A DNA stretch of 64,000 nucleotides, taken from assembly GCF_036320965.1 (NCBI RefSeq), contig NC_092262.1:5807572-5871571 (forward strand), read 5' to 3'. The stretch comes from Panulirus ornatus (taxonomy: Eukaryota; Arthropoda; Malacostraca; Decapoda; Palinuridae). The notes beneath the pieces were generated by a model that was not told where the DNA came from, searched no databases, and saw nothing but the letters and a program-made list of their open reading frames with translations. Every line of letters starts with the position of its first letter. Within the stretch, counting starts at the first letter, position 1. The position numbers and the translations under genes are program-made. Shown piece after piece: positions 39,746 to 50,073 of this stretch.

Positions 39746-42735
39746 CTGCAAAAGAAAAAAAATATCAGATATGCAGTAGATCTCAAACATATTATTATGT
39801 CAGCTGATTATTTCTCATTATACGTTTATCTATTGTTGTCCTAGGACCCCTTCCATATGAGAGGGACCTGGTGCGTCCAGAATCTCCTTCATAGAGGCTC
39901 CTTCAGCCCACAGTTGAGCTACTTCCAGTGCAAGGGAAATAATGTAATCCATCGAAGTGAAAAGTTCTTTAATGAGACTGTACTCTCAGTGATACAGCCT
40001 CACTAAAGGCGTCCCTCTTAAATAAATCAGCACACCATTCATGAACAAACGAAAGGAATGTCTGAAATAAACCTGGAATTCATAAAACTAACCATAAATT
40101 CCTCAATTCATAACAGTGAAAATGAGCAAATCCTACTTTATCTTGCCTATGAGACATAAATTGATCCAAAGTTCAACCATCCTCTGAAGATCTTGTCCTG
40201 CCGTTTCATATATACCTCCTTGACTGCATACTCAAGGGGCTATTTAACCACCCACGGAACATATCATATGTAAATTAGAAAAAAAAAAAGAATACCGTAA
40301 CTGGTACTTTTCCTATACACTACAAGTCATGCAACAAAAGTGTAAAGATTAAGTTTGCTGACATTCATCAGCATTTGTTACAGTGCTCAGTCACGAGTAA
40401 CAAATATATTTTCATTAGAATATTTAGAATTAAGGAATTCTTAGCAACTATGGAGGTTGAATGAGATCATCATAGTTTTACTGAATTTCCTATAACTGTT
40501 TTGCCTACAACTGTTTTCGCCCTTGTTCTCGTAATCCTCTGCTACACCCTTATTTGGTATCACAATGAAATGTCATACTCCAAATATCACGCCTCAAAAC
40601 TCTTACTATACTCTCTAAACATTTTAAAAGCATGACAGAAGTCACATATTATTCAAGCTTTCCTGTATAGCTAAGCAAATAAATTACAGTAGACATCATC
40701 TATTATCCTTAAATGTTTCTAAATATTTACACTTACAATCTAAGAAGTAAGATTTATCCTTTTAGTGAATTAGATTACGTGCATTTAAAATATAGTCCAT
40801 TTAATCCTGTAGCTTTACCCTACGTTTTCCCTCAGCTCCAATACCCAGCCCACTTTTTAGGGGGGTGTCATGTGTCCTGTCCGTATATGGTTTTCATCAC
40901 CACCTCCTCTCTTGCATCATCGATCTCCCCTCCATTACATCCACCCACAACCTGGTCTAAACATCACCTTTTAATACATGTTTTTATTTCAGTACCGCTG
41001 CAAAGCAGTCACCCCCCCCCCCCCCTTGGACAATATTTACAAATCCTGTCACCCAAATTCTTTTCTAACCTTCAAACTTAACCCATTTTAACCCATATTT
41101 AACTAAGGTTATGTGCCATTTATTTCTGGTTTTATCTTTTATCTGTCCATAAATTGAAGATAAGGGACTCGTACCTCAGCAATGGGGGCCAGTGACGAAA
41201 AGATTACGTGATCAAGTGTTATGAGACATCCCTACACAGACAGAACTCCCATTGAAAAGATTGGACATGATATCCTCCACGAAATGATGACTTTCAACCC
41301 CACAATCAGGGACTTCCCTCATTATTTCCTCCATTTAGACATGTTTCATTCCTATGTTCCTCCTCGCTCCTCCTCGTAGCCTACAAGACACAAATGGCCA
41401 ACAGAAACTCTCCCCTACAACCACTAGCCTCCAGTGTGGAGTGTGGACTCCTACAGTGATAGATCTCCTCTCTGTAATACCTTAATTGTACCTCAATTCA
41501 TACAAACTGTCTCCAACAAATGAAGCAAACAATAAACTGCCTAACGCGTCACGGTGTAAACAGAGGCAGAGGAAGATGCCATGGTCGCGTTCGGATCAGA
41601 CATCCGGATTCTAAATTTATTTCCAATTTACTCATTTATTTCTCTATCTCACTTATCTTATCCCCTTTCTCATCTCAGGTATTTAGTATTTAATGTCTTC
41701 TTTACTAATTTATCACTCTAAATATTTTGGGTGATTTAGATTAGAGGATAAGGTAATTTTATTCTAATTTGAATCCGGAGTCTAAACCCAACTTGGTCTT
41801 AGTCCCACACGAAAGACGGCCATACTTGTTAAGGCACCGCCACCGGCCAATTTATAGCAATGCGTCCATGGTCAGCAGGTGGTTGCGAACTGCAAGCCAT
41901 TTGTTTTAAAAATGACCTACTTTTCTGATGCCAACGTGGTCTCTGATAGCATTTAAACATTTTATGTTCTCATCGAGGGATATGAAATAGTTTGGAGGGG
42001 CAATGTAACCCACATTCCACTCGTAAAAGGTTTTTATTTTACTAGGCCAGTGTTCTGTATCATCAACATCTTCACTATTGTTGTTTTTCCTTCATACTTC
42101 TATTTAGACTGTCTCTATCCACCATTTTGATTCGTTAAATGACTGTATTTAAATGCCTCGCATTTTCATCTTATACCAAGAAATCTACTTCCTATGTCTA
42201 GATTCATCCCTTAGACTTCATCAGCCTCTCAAGTTTCATTTATATCATTTCCGCCATAATGTTATTGAATTCTACAATATTAAGACCAATGAGACGTTCT
42301 AAATCGCCATTCAAATAAGCTTCTTCCACACGCTCCCTCATCATCAAAGAGTTAATCACAATATATTTCTCTTCTGGGCTACTCGCTATATACTATATGA
42401 TAAGTATTCTCTTCTCTAAAATAGATTTATTACTTTTTTTTACTGAGGGAAACTAAGGATTCACATCTACACATTGATATGTATTTAGAGTATGGCCTTT
42501 AACACATTAAAAGGTCAGGTTAAAAAGGGCATCCTATTGTATTAAGGTCGTGTATCTTCATACTCAGGATGTTGCTGTAAGCAATGTTGCAATACAATAT
42601 CTCTTGTTTAGAGTTAACTAATTAAGTATTATCAGTATTCATATATCGAAATTATTCCTAAGTGTTCTCATCTTTATTGTTTAAGAGGTTGTTGGCTCAT
42701 TAACTGATAACAACACAGAGAAATTTCAATAATGG
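39746..42735. other. Region between the RGG-rich protein gene and the receptor gene
   Basis: Upstream untranslated exons and the promoter of the RGG-rich protein gene may lie here but are not identifiable. A cytosine run is at ~41012-41025. Nothing else was recognised. Confidence 0.4.
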
Positions 42736-42737
42736 CA

Positions 42738-43137
42738 TTAATGCCATTAATGGCACTCTGAACACAGATATCCGACCTTTGCCATTAATGGCACTCTGAG
42801 CACAGATATCCGACCTGTGCCACTAATGGCACTCTGAGCACAGATATCCGACCTGTGCCACTAATGGTACTCTGAGCACAGATATCCGACCTTTGCCATT
42901 AATGGCACTCTGAGCACAGATATCCGACCTTTGCCATTAATGGCACTCTGAGCACAGATATCCGACCTGTGCCACTAATGGTACTCTGAGCACAGATATC
43001 CGACTTTTGCCATTAATGGCACTCTGAGCACAGATATCCGACCTGTGCCATTAATGGTACTCTGAGCACAGATCTTCGACCTGTGCCATTAATGGCACTC
43101 TGAGCACAGATATCCAACCCGTGCCATTAATGGCACA
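42738..43137. repeat. 38-bp tandem repeat, about 10 units
   Basis: The unit contains CCATTAATGGCACTCTGAGC followed by ACAGATATCCGACC. Each unit holds the perfect palindrome CCATTAATGG and a GATATC palindrome. The array ends ~140 bp downstream of the stop codon of the receptor gene, so it may lie in its 3' untranslated region. Confidence 0.92.
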
Positions 43138-43281
43138 CCCAAAAAGGGGCTTTTGTTGACAAGAATCCTCACCAAACTAATTTTTTTGGCGAATCTTTAC
43201 ACACAAACAAATCAAACAGACAGACAGACATCATTTTCACACGAATTCTTTAAAACACAGAAGGAAGGCCTTTATATAAAA

Positions 43282-44105
43282 CTAATGCCCTTGGGTAATA
43301 TTAAGACGATGGAAGCGTCTCGTCTTATCATTTTGGTCCAAGATAATCCACACGGTGAAGAGACAGAGACTCACAACATCACAAATGGTGATGGTGATTA
43401 TACCGACATGTTTGACGAACCCTGGTTCGTTGAGCCTAGTCCACCACCTACAGTAGTAGTGGCTAGGCTTGGCTTCCCAAGCTAACTTATCACCAGCGTT
43501 TGTTGACGGGATGTTGACAGGCTTATTTTCCTCTAGCAATCGCCTCCTCTCATCAATAATGGTGTGGAGGAAGAAGACGAAGCTAACTCGGCAGATACAA
43601 TAGAAGAAAAACCAGTCCACAAATTTGGGCGCTGGGGATGTTGGGAGAGTCGAAGACACCTGGGAGAACAGGGAGGCGATGACAATGAGCAGAGATAAAG
43701 ACACTGTGATCCTGTCGGTGAAGCCAGCGATCTGAAATCGAGTGAGGGTCAACTTCGAGAGCATGTAGAGGATGACGCAAGGCCCGAAGGTGGTCAGGAG
43801 GTACGCCTCGTACCTCCTGTAGAAGAGCAACTTGAAGCGGACGGTGTGAGGTTTAGAGGCGTTGTAGGAGTAACGTAAGCGAGAGATGTCGTACATGGAC
43901 ACTGTAGACTCCGTTCCTGTAGTGTGAATGCCGTTGTTCTGGACGTCCCACTGTGGTTCACAGCCAGGAGACCTAACCAGCTGAAGAATCATGTCACATT
44001 CTTGTATATCGAAGGGGAAGGCGAAGAGGTCGTACTCACACGAGAAGGTGAAGAGGTATTGGATTCTTCTGGTGTTACGAACTTCTGACCCACTGTACGA
44101 ACGTA
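43282..44105 (-). CDS. Chimeric Cys-loop receptor, exon 5: Cys-loop and four membrane segments
   Basis: This last exon enters in phase 1 after TTTTCTTGCAG and runs to a stop after RLNITQGH. It carries the signature Cys-loop CEYDLFAFPFDIQEC, with exactly 13 residues between the cysteines (codons at 44040 and 43998). M1 follows (YLLTTFGPCVILYML), then M2 (DRITVSLSLLIVIASLFSQV), M3 (VDWFFFYCICRVSFVFFL), a short intracellular loop and M4 (HVGIITITICDVVSLCLFTV). The pre-M2 segment is GFTDR; the PAR motif typical of anion-selective channels is absent, so ion selectivity cannot be read from it. The protein would sit in the plasma membrane as a pentameric ligand-gated channel subunit. The ligand is unknown. 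Confidence 0.88.
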
Positions 44106-44803
44106 CTGCAAGAAAATAAAGTACGCTTTGCCATTAATAAAACTCTTAATATAATGAGATTTTAATACGATTTTAATACGTAATCAAAAATATTCACTGG
44201 GTTATTCCCATGCTAATTGTTCCTTTACATGCAGCATTGGATTTGAATAAAACTCAAAATGTGAACAAAAGTAATAGGACAGAGAGGGAAACTTACAAAA
44301 TGAGAGGTTCAGTAAAGGATATTAAAAAGCAAAAATAAAGATACGGTGTGGCAGGACAACAGTCAGCCATCATTTGATACAGAACAAAGGAAAAAAATAA
44401 AGAAAGATGAGAAAGGAGGAAGAAGGAAACACGTTAAAAAAGAAATGTGTGAGCGAGGCAGGAGCTAATGATTCAAAATATATATTTGCACAGAGATATA
44501 GCCATGGGGGAAAGTAGATGACACATAAGCTGGTACAGACTAAAAAAAAAAAACAATATAATACAGTTCCCTTCAGAAGCTTTTAGAGAAAAAGATAAAG
44601 AGGCAGAATATAGTAAAGCATTTTACCCTTGAGACAGATGGAGGAAGCGACTGCAACAACAGACAGAAACAACTGCAATATAAAGAGAAGGGGTAGTGGG
44701 CAGAGAAGGGGTAGTGGGTAGAGAAGGGGGTAGAGGGCAGAGAAGGGGAAGTGGGCAGAGAAAAGGGGTAGTGGGCGGTTGTAATTCAAACCTGGCGCCA
44801 TAC
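44106..44803. other. Intron 4 of the chimeric receptor gene
   Basis: The GTATGG donor at 44803 and TTGCAG acceptor at 44106 are both phase 1. The donor side contains a G-rich patch of imperfect GGGGTAGTGGGCAGAGAA repeats at 44685-44775. Confidence 0.7.
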
Positions 44804-46245
44804 CTTCGTAACTCTGCCTTACATCCGGTCGGCCTGGATTCACGGCACGAACGGTGTATTCCTCCAAGACCCCAGTCTTGGTCTGGATGTGGAGGTTGTC
44901 CTCGTACCGGGCGTTGGTAAACAGCAACTCGGGAGTCCACAGCGGGCGGAACTCGCCCACTTGGATCTTGCGAGTGTAATTGTTGAGGTTGGAGAACGCG
45001 AGGCGATGGTCCGTCCACGATACGCCGATGGAGAGGGTGGCGGTAAACTCGTTCTTCTCCAGGGCGATGTCGCTGACGCCATGAAGGTGGACGTGTAAGG
45101 TGACCTGAGGGTGGAGTGTAGGGCATTCCATTGGTCGGTAGCTCGCATGGGCCTCCATAGGGAAGCAGCTGTTGCCTTCGTCAGAGCCATCGAAACATTG
45201 CGGTTGGCCATCACACCTGCTGGAGAGCTCAATACAGCGGCTATCATTACAGGTGAAACTGTCGTCTGCACAAGTGGATAGTGTGGCCATGTACTCCGTT
45301 CCCTCTTCAAACTCCCTCCAAAGTTTTCGTCCCAGTATTACATGGCCTTCGTGGATCACCGAATACCCGACGCTTTCACCCATGTGTTGGTGGATCAGAC
45401 ATTCCCCCAGTGAAGACGGGCAACTGCTCTTTAAAATAACATCACCATCGTCTGACTGCAGGATTAACTGGTCCTTCCGAGGATACATGTAGAACTCCTG
45501 CACGTCATCCCTTTCAGGTACATCTTCTTCCCCGCTGGGACGACGCAGGCCACCATGGGATGCACGACTGACGTGTTCTGGGTCAGTTTTAAGTACACGT
45601 TCCCCTTAGACCTCTTGGCCAGGTAGAGAACTTCGCCAAACGCATCGTTGACCACATCGTCCATCCACACTACACGAATATCATCATCCACATCTCTGCA
45701 GTCCAATATCTCACGGCTGACACTGGACATACCGTCATTCCTATTGATCAATCGACCATCCAGGGATTGGCAAAATGCCCTTGAACTGCTCTGGTTCAGG
45801 TGCACCTCAAACAGCGCCAGAAACTCCCATACTTGTGGTTGGCACATGTGGTCCACCTGCTTCCATTCACTGTCTACTCCGCCCGCCAGTGATAAATTGT
45901 AGCTAGACAAGTGGTCTACCGTGTTCGAGCTGCAGGACGCCAGTTCGACCATCTGAGAACCATTTAACTCTCTACTGAAGATCTTCAACTCTGCCACTCG
46001 ACCAGAGAAGGCGTTCATGTCCGCTCCCACCTGTACAGTGACCTCCTCACGCTCATCCTCAGCCAGTTCATAGGGCCAGGTCTCCCCAAGGTCCATCTCG
46101 AACCTGGAGTGGTTAAGGTACAAGGCTGTGCTGGTGTGGGTGAGGGCCAGACACAGATGTGTCCAAACGTAGGTGTTCAGCTGGGGGGTGTGGAAGGGGG
46201 CCAGCCCGCTCTGGTTGACCGCGCCAAACAAACGACCATTGACAC
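44804..46245 (-). CDS. Chimeric Cys-loop receptor, exon 4: pentraxin/LamG end, lectin-like region, LDLa, ligand-binding domain (frame broken)
   Basis: The exon starts in phase 1 after GCCGTACAG. It encodes VNGRLFGAVNQSG and TYVWTHLCLALTHTSTALYL, which with GRVAELKIFSRELNGSQMVE form the second half of a pentraxin/LamG-like domain. A C-type-lectin-like region follows (AFCQSLDGRLI, VVWMDDV, VACVVPAGKKMYLKG). After a frame change comes a linker (EFYMYPRKDQLI, VILGRKLW) and then an LDLa module with six cysteines and calcium-type acidic residues (CADDSFTC, SRCIELSSRCDGQPQC, DGSDEGNSC). The start of a Cys-loop ligand-binding domain is next (HVHLHGVSDIALEKNEFTAT, WTPELLFTNARYEDNL). The exon is 1442 nt where phase 1 to phase 1 needs a multiple of three, so one base is missing. 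The two frames overlap at about 45464-45540. Either this copy is a pseudogene or the sequence has an indel. Confidence 0.8.
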
Positions 46246-46327
46246 CTGTACGGCAGGTACATACACAGGGTAGTTAATGGAATCATCTAAAACCTTTTCT
46301 GACCATATTTTACGAATGTATATATAT

Positions 46328-46438
46328 TTGCTATTTCCCGCGTCAGCGAGGTAGCGCCAAGAACAGAGGACAGCCTCAGAGAGAATATCCTTACTTGGCC
46401 CCTTTCTCTGTTCCTTCTCTTAGAAAATTAAAAAAAAA

Positions 46439-46440
<2 letters not shown>
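46328..46440 (-). mobile_element. SINE-like element, copy 2 (5'-truncated at its internal A-run)
   Basis: It has the shared tail CGCGTCAGCGAGGTAGCG and the CTCTGTTCCTTCTCTTAGAA segment, then stops at the A-run followed by (TA)n. Confidence 0.8.

Positions 46441-46511
<71 letters not shown>
46441..46511. repeat. (TA)n microsatellite
   Basis: It separates head-to-head SINE copies 2 and 3. Confidence 0.95.
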
Positions 46512-46513
<2 letters not shown>

Positions 46514-46680
46514 GGAGCGGGGGGCTGGAAATCCTCCCCACTCAATTTTTTTTTTTTATTTTCCAAAAGAAGGAACAGAGAAGGGGGCCAGATGAGGATA
46601 TTCCCTCAATGGCCCAGTTCTCTGTTCTTAACGCTACCTCGCTAACGCGGGAAATGGCGAATAGTTTGAAAAAAAAAAAA
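46512..46680 (+). mobile_element. SINE-like element, copy 3
   Basis: A plus-strand copy from AGGGAGCGGGGGGCTGG to the tail CTACCTCGCTAACGCGGGAA, GAATAGTTTG and poly-A, so the element orientation is clear here. Confidence 0.85.
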
Positions 46681-46693
46681 ATATATATATATT

Positions 46694-46916
46694 ATACTAT
46701 TCGCCATTTCCCACGTCAGCGAGGTAGCGTTAAAAACAGAGGAGTGAGCCTTAGAAGGAGGGACTATCCTCACTTGGCCCCTCTTCTATTCCTTCTTTAG
46801 GAAAATAAAAAACGAGAGGGGAGGATTTCCAGCCCCCCGCTCCCTCTCCCATTTAGTCGCCTTCTACGAAACGCCGGGAATACGTGGGAAGTATTCTTTC
46901 TCCCCTATCCCCAGGG

Positions 46917-46919
<3 letters not shown>
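46694..46919 (-). mobile_element. SINE-like element, copy 4 (long form)
   Basis: It is nearly as long as copy 1, from the tail at ACTATTCGCCATTTCCC to the 5' end CCCTATCCCCAGGGATAA. Confidence 0.85.

Positions 46920-46997
<78 letters not shown>
46920..46997. repeat. (TA)n microsatellite
   Basis: A TA tract between SINE copies 4 and 5. Confidence 0.95.
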
Positions 46998-47000
<3 letters not shown>

Positions 47001-47146
47001 AACTATTCACCATTTCCCGCGTTAGCGAGGTAGCGTTAAGAACAGAGGACTGGGCCTTTGTTGAATATCCTCACCTGGCCCCCCTCTGTTCCTTCTTTTG
47101 GAAAATTAAAAAAAAACGAGAGGGCAGGATTTCCAGCCTCCCGCTC

Positions 47147-47149
<3 letters not shown>
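46998..47149 (-). mobile_element. SINE-like element, copy 5 (5'-truncated)
   Basis: It has the tail ACTATTCACCATTTCCCGCG and is truncated at the G-rich block (CCTCCCGCTCCCA on the plus strand), directly joined to (TA)n. Confidence 0.85.

Positions 47150-47224
<75 letters not shown>
47150..47224. repeat. (TA)n microsatellite
   Basis: A TA tract between SINE copy 5 and LINE copy 4. Confidence 0.95.
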
Positions 47225-47226
<2 letters not shown>

Positions 47227-47830
47227 TTTCTTTCTTTTTTGCTTTGTCGCTGTCTCCCGCGTTTGCGAGGTAGCGCAAGGAAACAGACGAAAGAAATGGC
47301 CCAACCCACCCCCATACACATGTATATACATACGTCCACACACGCAAATATACATACCTACACAGCTTTCCATGGTTTACCCCAGACGCTTCACATGCCC
47401 TGATTCAATCCAATGACAGCACGTCAACCCCGGTATACCACATCGATCCAATTCACTCTATTCCTTGCCCTCCTTTCACCCCCCTGCATGTTCAGGCCCC
47501 GATCACTCAAAATCTTTTTCACTCCATCTTTCCACCTCCAATTTGGTCTCCCACTTCCCCTCGTTCCCTCCACCTCTGACACATATATCCTCTTTGTCAA
47601 TCTTTCCTCACTCATTCTCTTCATGTGACCAAACCATTTTAAAACACCCTCTTCTGCTCTCTCAATCACACATCTCTCTTACCCTTTCATTACTTACACA
47701 ATCAAACCACCTCACACCACATATTGTCCTCAAACATCTCATTTCCAACACATCCACCCTCCCACAACTCTATCTATAGTCCATGCCTCGCAACCATATT
47801 ACATTGTTGGAACCACTATTCCTTCAAACA
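47225..47830 (-). mobile_element. RTE-like LINE, copy 4 (inverted 3' fragment)
   Basis: The LINE tail and C-terminal coding end (KWFGHMKRMSEERLTKRIYV) are present. Compared with other copies there are small deletions near 47668 and 47760. It is truncated at the PTMLYGCEA region, followed by a degenerate TACATA repeat. Confidence 0.85.
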
Positions 47831-47887
47831 TATACATACATATACACAGACATAATACATATATACACATGTACATATACTTGCATG

Positions 47888-48298
47888 CCTTCATCCATTC
47901 CTGGCGCTACCCTGCCCCACAGGAAACAGCATCACTACCCCGCTTCAGTGAGGACGTGCCAGGAAAACAGACAAAAAAGGCCACATTCATTCACACTCAG
48001 TCTCTAGCTGTCATGTGTAATGCACCGAAACCACAGGTCTCTATCCACATACAGACCCCACAGACCTTTCCATGGTTTACCCCAAACATTTCGCATGCCC
48101 TGGTTCAGTCCATTGACAGCATGTCAACCCCGGTATACCACATAGTTCCAATTCACTCTATTCCTTGCATGCCTCTCACCTTCCTGTATGCTCAGGCCCC
48201 AATTGCTCAAAATCATTTTCACTCCATCCTTCCACCTCCAATTTGGTCTCCCACTTCTTCTTCCCTCCACCCCTGACACATATATTTTCTTTGTCAAA
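47888..48298 (-). mobile_element. Older RTE-like LINE 3' fragment of a divergent subfamily
   Basis: The coding end (48300-48130) and 3' untranslated region match the family at about 85-90% by eye. The terminal part differs: it holds an imperfect inverted repeat, CCTGGCGCTACC against GAGGACGTGCCAGG, in place of the simple young tail. Confidence 0.65.
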
Positions 48299-48419
48299 GT
48301 GTGAGAGGTGAAGCTATCGACCAGACTTAATCAACTGTTGATCGATTCAATAAACACCTACGAACGCCACCGGGATAGAAAACGATATTATCTAAGGGTA
48401 AACACAAGTGTACATCAGT

Positions 48420-48420
<1 letters not shown>

Positions 48421-48492
<72 letters not shown>
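48421..48492. repeat. (TA)n microsatellite
   Basis: A TA tract that flanks the tail of SINE copy 6. Confidence 0.95.
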
Positions 48493-48494
<2 letters not shown>

Positions 48495-48650
48495 GTACTA
48501 TTCGCCATTTCCCGCATTAGCGAGGTAGCGTTAAGAACAGAGGACTGGGCCTTTGAGGGAATATCCTCATATGGCCCCCTTCTCTGTTCCTTCTTTTGGA
48601 AAATTTAAAAAAAAAATGAGAGGGGAGGATTTCCAGCCCCCCGCTCCCGT
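48495..48650 (-). mobile_element. SINE-like element, copy 6 (5'-truncated)
   Basis: It has the tail ACTATTCGCCATTTCCCGCA and ends at CCCCGCTCCCG next to (TA)n, almost the same truncation point as copy 5. Confidence 0.85.

Positions 48651-48719
<69 letters not shown>
48651..48719. repeat. (TA)n microsatellite
   Basis: A TA tract following the 5' end of SINE copy 6. Confidence 0.95.
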
Positions 48720-48720
<1 letters not shown>

Positions 48721-48938
48721 TTATTTTCTTACAACAGAGGGTGGGAAGAAAAATATTAACTACATCAATCCAGCCATTACAATCCCTTATGCCTTAGACA
48801 CCATTTTGCGTGGACATCCGTCAATAAATAAAACCTACTTCTGTAAACATATGACCAGCAAACGCTCAATCTGTACAGCTCAGACGTGGTAAACTTTATG
48901 TGAACGAGGATATACTTTGGAGTGTGGATGCAACGTAC

Positions 48939-49071
48939 TGTTGATCGCTACAAAGTTGTTGGCGTCCCACGCTGTTACGATACGTCCAGATGTGGCTTTA
49001 TACCCGGGTTGCATCCACACACACACAGTACAGGGCATAGACAGAGCCCCAAGCCCGTAGTCCAGCGTCAC
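48939..49071 (-). CDS. Chimeric Cys-loop receptor, exon 3 (pentraxin/LamG-like)
   Basis: It enters in phase 0 after TATACGACAG and leaves in phase 1 at AACA|GTACGT. It encodes VTLDYGLGALSMPCTVCVWM then QPGYKATSGRIVTAWDANNF and VAIN, a strand pattern like the TVC..W region of pentraxin and LamG domains. Joined to exon 4 it reads FVAIN-S-VNGRLFG. Other donors in the exon break the phase. Confidence 0.75.
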
Positions 49072-49147
49072 CTGTCGTATATATGAAGACCACATCACAC
49101 AGAAGAGAAATTCTTACATGAAGTCATCAGTAAGTTACGTTAGTCTA

Positions 49148-49348
49148 TATAATACCCTGTTGGAAAGGATCACAATTTTGTGCGTGATCTAGATATTCCT
49201 ATGAGTCCACAGGGAGAATGAAACACGACAAGTTCCCAAGTGCACTTTCGTGTCATAATCACATCATCAGGGGAGACACAAGAGAGAAATATAACAGTCA
49301 GTTGATATACATCGAAGAGACGAAGCTAGGACGCCATTTGGTAAACAA
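49148..49348 (-). mobile_element. Penelope-type retroelement terminal fragment A (hammerhead-bearing)
   Basis: It contains the minus-strand hammerhead core described separately, between TATGAGTCCACAGGGAGAAT and CGAAGAGACGAAGCTAGGAC. The same sequence recurs at 49485-49700 and 60478-60697. No RT or GIY-YIG coding region is present. Assignment to Penelope-like elements rests on the hammerhead, which is known from that group, and the repeat context. Confidence 0.55.
49232..49276 (-). ncRNA. Hammerhead ribozyme motif, copy 1
   Basis: On the minus strand the core reads CTGATGA (49270-49264), a short stem II, GAAA (49249-49246), a minimal stem III (AGTGCACT) and the cleavage triplet ending at 49238. 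Stem I pairs CCC (49273-49271) with GGG (49237-49235). This is a minimal type I hammerhead of the kind described in Penelope-like elements. Activity is untested. Confidence 0.65.
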
Positions 49349-49413
49349 TTGTTTTGGACAATCACTTGTTTACCAAATGGCGTCCTTGCTTCGTCTCTTC
49401 GATGTATATCAAC
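49302..49413. repeat. 112-bp inverted repeat (hairpin) within the Penelope-type fragments
   Basis: The left arm begins GTTGATATACATCGAAGAGA at 49302. The right arm ends TCTCTTCGATGTATATCAAC at 49413. The arms are ~48 bp with one mismatch and the loop is ~16 bp. Confidence 0.9.
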
Positions 49414-49700
49414 ATACACTCCCACTATACATGTGACCCATGATACAGAGTATTGTTTCTATGAGTCCACGGGGAAAATGAAAACAAGTGTTTTGGGACA
49501 ATCACATGTTTACCAAATGGCGTCGTAGCTTCGTCTCTTCGATGTATATCAACTGACTGTTATATTTCTCTCTTGTGTCTCCCCTGATGATGTGATTATG
49601 ACACGAAAGTGCACTTGGGAACTTTTCGTGTTTCATTTTCCCCGTGGACTTATAGGAACAATACTCTGTATCATGGGTCACATGTATAGTGAGAGTGTAT
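49414..49700 (+). mobile_element. Penelope-type retroelement terminal fragment B, with inverted flank
   Basis: The plus-oriented fragment 49485-49700 carries a hammerhead. Its distal 71 bp (49630-49700) is repeated inverted at 49414-49484 (ATACACTCCCACTATACATG against the reverse complement of ATGTATAGTGAGAGTGTAT), making a second large hairpin around the ribozyme. Confidence 0.6.
49578..49622 (+). ncRNA. Hammerhead ribozyme motif, copy 2
   Basis: The core CTGATGA is at 49584-49590, then stem II (GTG/CAC with a 7-nt loop), GAAA at 49605-49608, stem III AGTGCACT, and predicted cleavage after T49616. Stem I is CCC (49581-49583) with GGG (49617-49619). All catalytic core positions I can check are conserved. 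Confidence 0.7.
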
Positions 49701-50023
49701 GTGGTCTTAAGAAAATTATCCTTCAACACCTGAGGAAGGAGTTAATGATCTTTCAGTTGGTGAATATAACTACCTTTGTATTAAGTGATTAGGAACTCAT
49801 TATGAAGACCACATTGTACACAATACCCGATAATATTAGTAGTAGTAATAGTATCAAATTAATATTTTGCAGAACTGAATAACTCCATCGGGTGATAATA
49901 CAAAGGGTTCAAATTTCCCCGTTTTACCTTTTAATAGTTCATCTCTCTCGTTCATTATTTTCCTTTACCTTCTAATCTGTATTTTAAAGCAAATAACTTT
50001 CCTTCACTCAGAACAGCAACAAC

Positions 50024-50035
<12 letters not shown>

Positions 50036-50070
<35 letters not shown>
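50036..50070. repeat. (CA)n microsatellite
   Basis: A simple dinucleotide tract in intron 2 of the receptor gene. Confidence 0.95.

Positions 50071-50073
<3 letters not shown>

Larger units (their letters stand above)
46246..48938. other. Intron 3 of the chimeric receptor gene, a nest of SINE and LINE insertions
   Basis: Five SINE-like copies and two LINE tails are packed between phase 1 splice sites (donor AACA|GTACGT at 48938, acceptor at 46246), nearly all separated by (TA)n tracts. No coding exon was seen. Confidence 0.8.

Noticed and set aside
42738..43137. CRISPR-like regular repeat array (also considered for 56070-56305 and 57780-59720)
   Set aside because: Units are contiguous tandem repeats with no unique spacers, in a eukaryotic context.
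44583..44803. Extension of the receptor frame past 44804 (PLPLFSAHFPFSALYPLL)
   Set aside because: It reads through an intron. The GTATGG donor at 44803 joins in phase to the Cys-loop exon, and the extension is low-complexity.
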